Source: Arenicola marina (taxonomy: Eukaryota; Annelida; Polychaeta; Arenicolidae). Taken from it: a DNA stretch of 64,000 bases. The DNA lies in assembly GCA_964019135.1 (NCBI GenBank), contig OZ025258.1, forward strand, positions 35,420,126 to 35,484,125. Direction: 5' to 3'. The notes under the pieces were generated by a model. It saw only the letters and a list, made by a program, of their open reading frames with translations, made no database searches and was not told the origin of the DNA. Position 1 is the stretch's first letter. Each line of letters opens with the position of its first letter. Shown piece after piece: positions 61,806 through 64,000 of the stretch. Made by a program: the position numbers and the translations under genes.

Positions 61806-61986
61806 TCGGGGGCGGATTCAGTGGGGGAGGGGGGGGGGGACCCGGCCCCGGCCGACCCTTTACGGGCCGAAATTTATATCATTTAACATACATATGAAAA
61901 CCGAAACCGGACCCCCCTATCCAGCATATCTGGATCCGACCCTGAAACCGGCCCCCCTATCCAGAGTTTCTGGATCCCCTGAAATG
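61806..61986. mobile_element. MITE-like fragment, GGGGCGGATCCA family
   Basis: Begins ggggcggattcagtggggg and shares gggccgaaatttata, catttaacatacatatgaaa and ccagcatatctggatccgac with 41755-41900. An internal duplication repeats ccctatccag and tctggatcc. Confidence 0.55.
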
Positions 61987-63830
61987 GTCGAGGTTTGCCA
62001 CTTTACATTTACAATCGCTTTTATTATTAAAAATGTCGTCCCTTTTTTTGCATCACAATTTGACAACTATAGCCGCATTTTACCCATGAACACTTGCTTT
62101 AGACCCACATGTACAGACCATCGGCTTACGTACACGGTATACGGAATTGGACAATTGTATGCAAAGAAACGATCCTCACCCCTCCTATTGCTAGTCTTTC
62201 AGTCGTAACGCTGATCGGCACCTCGACTATTCTTTTCGCAGAAGCTACCTTCCCCCAATACGTCACTGTGTCACCCCATTTATGTCTTTAGTATAGAAGT
62301 TGAGATTCGAAAGGTTTTTCAAATAACATGTCTTATGTTCCTATTTTGTTACAGCCAAAGATTATAATTATCTTCAAATATTTCTTTTAAATGTACTGTG
62401 TCTTCAATCGACCATCCCATCCACCTATTCTGGCGCAGGTTTCATCAATCCTTCACCGTTTCTTGGCCCGTTTTGGCCCATCTGTGCATAGAAACGCACG
62501 TCATGACCAGAAACAGTTTCTTTGGCTTGGCCTTGATTGTTTGCGTGGCGTGACGATGTGGTCTGTGGCGTGACAGCCAGTATGGAGGGCCAAAACGCAG
62601 CCCTCATTAGCGCGCTATTGAACTTCTGGGCCTCAAGGAACGGTATTTTTAGAACCCAATGGCGTGCTTACAAAGTTGGCCACCAAAACATGTTGCATAA
62701 CATGTCAGCGCAGCGGGCTGGTCAACCCAGTTTATGGCTTTGTTGGTTGCTCCATTCTGGCACCTTGACAGACTATCGATTAAAGTTATTCATATGTGAG
62801 GAAAGTGATCAAAGCTGTTCAGATGCAATGTAGTGTAATACCAATAAATACAGCTTGATACTCCCAACTCCATATCGGTTTAAAGTATCCCAATCCAGGG
62901 TGAACGTGTCCAGTGCCAGATTTGCAAGCGGTGTGGCGCTCTGCAAGCGGTATTACCTCAAGGCGAAGAAGACATTAGCACAATGCCGCAAGACACAATT
63001 TTATTTTCGAAGTGATATGATATCAAATGATGACCTGTGTTGAGCCCTCAAATGTAACAATTTCCTACTAATGTAATAACCCGCAAATGTAACAACTTTT
63101 TTTCACGCAAATGTAACATCGCCTTCAAATGTAATAAGTTTCCCTCAAATAGAATAAAACCTCGACCGCAAATGCAATGTTGTTGCTCCGGAAACAAATA
63201 CTTAACAGATGTACAGTAAAGTGCGTTATCTATTCTAAGCCCAGACTTACACAAAATCGATCGGGTTTGAGAGGTGTTCGGGCAGAGAGATGTCACTGTA
63301 TTCATGTATGTCTACTCGCATGCGCTAAAAAGTTTCCGAATGGCTGGACTGATCCAAATGATGATTTTGTTAATTGATTGTGTTTTTCGATACTCGGTTA
63401 TCGGCCGCACACGGCTCTGCATCGCACGACAGAGTGTCGCTAAAATGCGGTGGACGTTGAATGGTGGACCAGCGTTTTACTATGTTTTGAACCTGTAATT
63501 GGGCCAACATTTCCACAAGAAGCAAAGATTCTGACTATTAGAGGAATGCGAAAACCAAAAAGAGAACTTCAAATATGATGCAAGGTTTGGGGGCCTTTGT
63601 GCATGGTGATTTCAACGATGAACCCACGCGTCTGAAATCCATAGTGGGTGACCACACCTTTTCTGAAGTTTTCTCCAAGATACCTCCGCCAAGGACTTTT
63701 CTGGTATTGTTTTTAGTTTGATGGTGTCCTCGCCAATGCTTCAAAGGGCTGCAAATGTCGTTAATCGTATCAACCAACTATGGCATATGGTGGCATATCT
63801 GTGCCGATCTCGCGTTCTGGCCCCCGCGTT
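61987..63830. other. no gene seen
   Basis: A degenerate repeat of about 17 bp, cgcaaatgtaac and variants, lies at 63045-63180. Open frames up to about 98 codons have no family features. Confidence 0.45.
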
Positions 63831-63859
63831 CTCGCTTGCTATGGCTCCAGGCGTAGTTC

Positions 63860-63998
63860 TCCTAGTTCGCGCCCAGAGTCATAGTCCGCGCCCAGAGTCA
63901 TAGCCCAGTGCTTGGAGCAATCACTCCACGGTGTATTGTAGGAACCTTTTTTTTAGTTCACGGCGCAGGCCACGACTCTGGGCATGGGCTATAACTCC
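63860..63998. repeat. direct and inverted repeat at the window end
   Basis: cgcgcccagagtcatag occurs twice (about 63869-63904), and cgactctgggcatgggctat near 63973-63992 is its inverted relative. The right end is cut by the window. Confidence 0.7.
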
Positions 63999-64000
63999 GT

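Overview
The window is metazoan nuclear DNA: split genes with GT/AG introns, TATA/initiator promoters, AATAAA signals, non-LTR and LTR retrotransposons, tRNA-derived SINEs and very many minisatellites. A cilium-axoneme gene and long G/C homopolymer runs fit a marine invertebrate (lophotrochozoan or invertebrate deuterostome); the sequence alone does not fix the phylum. There are no bacterial operons, CRISPR arrays or rRNA genes.

Layout. 1-2066 is a 47-bp minisatellite. 4143-8875 (+) holds the last eight coding exons of a CFAP251 (WDR66)-like radial-spoke gene whose 5' exons lie before the window. 8876-11340 is repeat-rich intergenic DNA. 11341-16435 is a young, non-autonomous Gypsy-type LTR retrotransposon with two almost identical LTRs; a deletion has joined reverse transcriptase in frame to the end of an env-like membrane protein. 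16436-26100 is intergenic, with a TA-flanked TIR element, a LINE 3' fragment, a SINE, an inverted repeat next to a small secreted-peptide ORF, and a 67-bp array.

26160-35260 (-) looks like one L1/Tx1-type LINE split by a foreign element. Its ORF2 (endonuclease plus an RT with its core deleted) is at 26189-28205 and its ORF1 at 33898-35202. ORF1 carries coiled coil, RRM and, unusually, a C-terminal NADAR (YbiA-like, ADP-ribose-linked N-glycosidase superfamily) domain, interrupted by one TGA. The inserted element (about 28250-33560, +) has a frameshifted Gag with a CCHC knuckle, no visible polymerase, and stacked tandem arrays, one of which is an open frame of 26-residue repeats.

36342-38690 is a 44-bp minisatellite of about 53 copies. 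38750-50560 is mostly non-coding, with a second TIR-element copy, a SINE, MITE-like fragments and 33-bp and 75-80-bp arrays. 50565-51545 is a compact two-exon gene for a putative secreted six-cysteine protein. 56771-60765 (-) is a five-exon gene for a TPM-domain membrane protein resembling the MOLO-1 family. The remainder to 64000 shows no recognisable genes.

The strongest candidate for something unusual is the NADAR domain on a retrotransposon ORF1. Next are the in-frame RT-env fusion in a recently moved LTR element, the gag-plus-repeat-ORF element, and a SINE group with different heads but a shared core.
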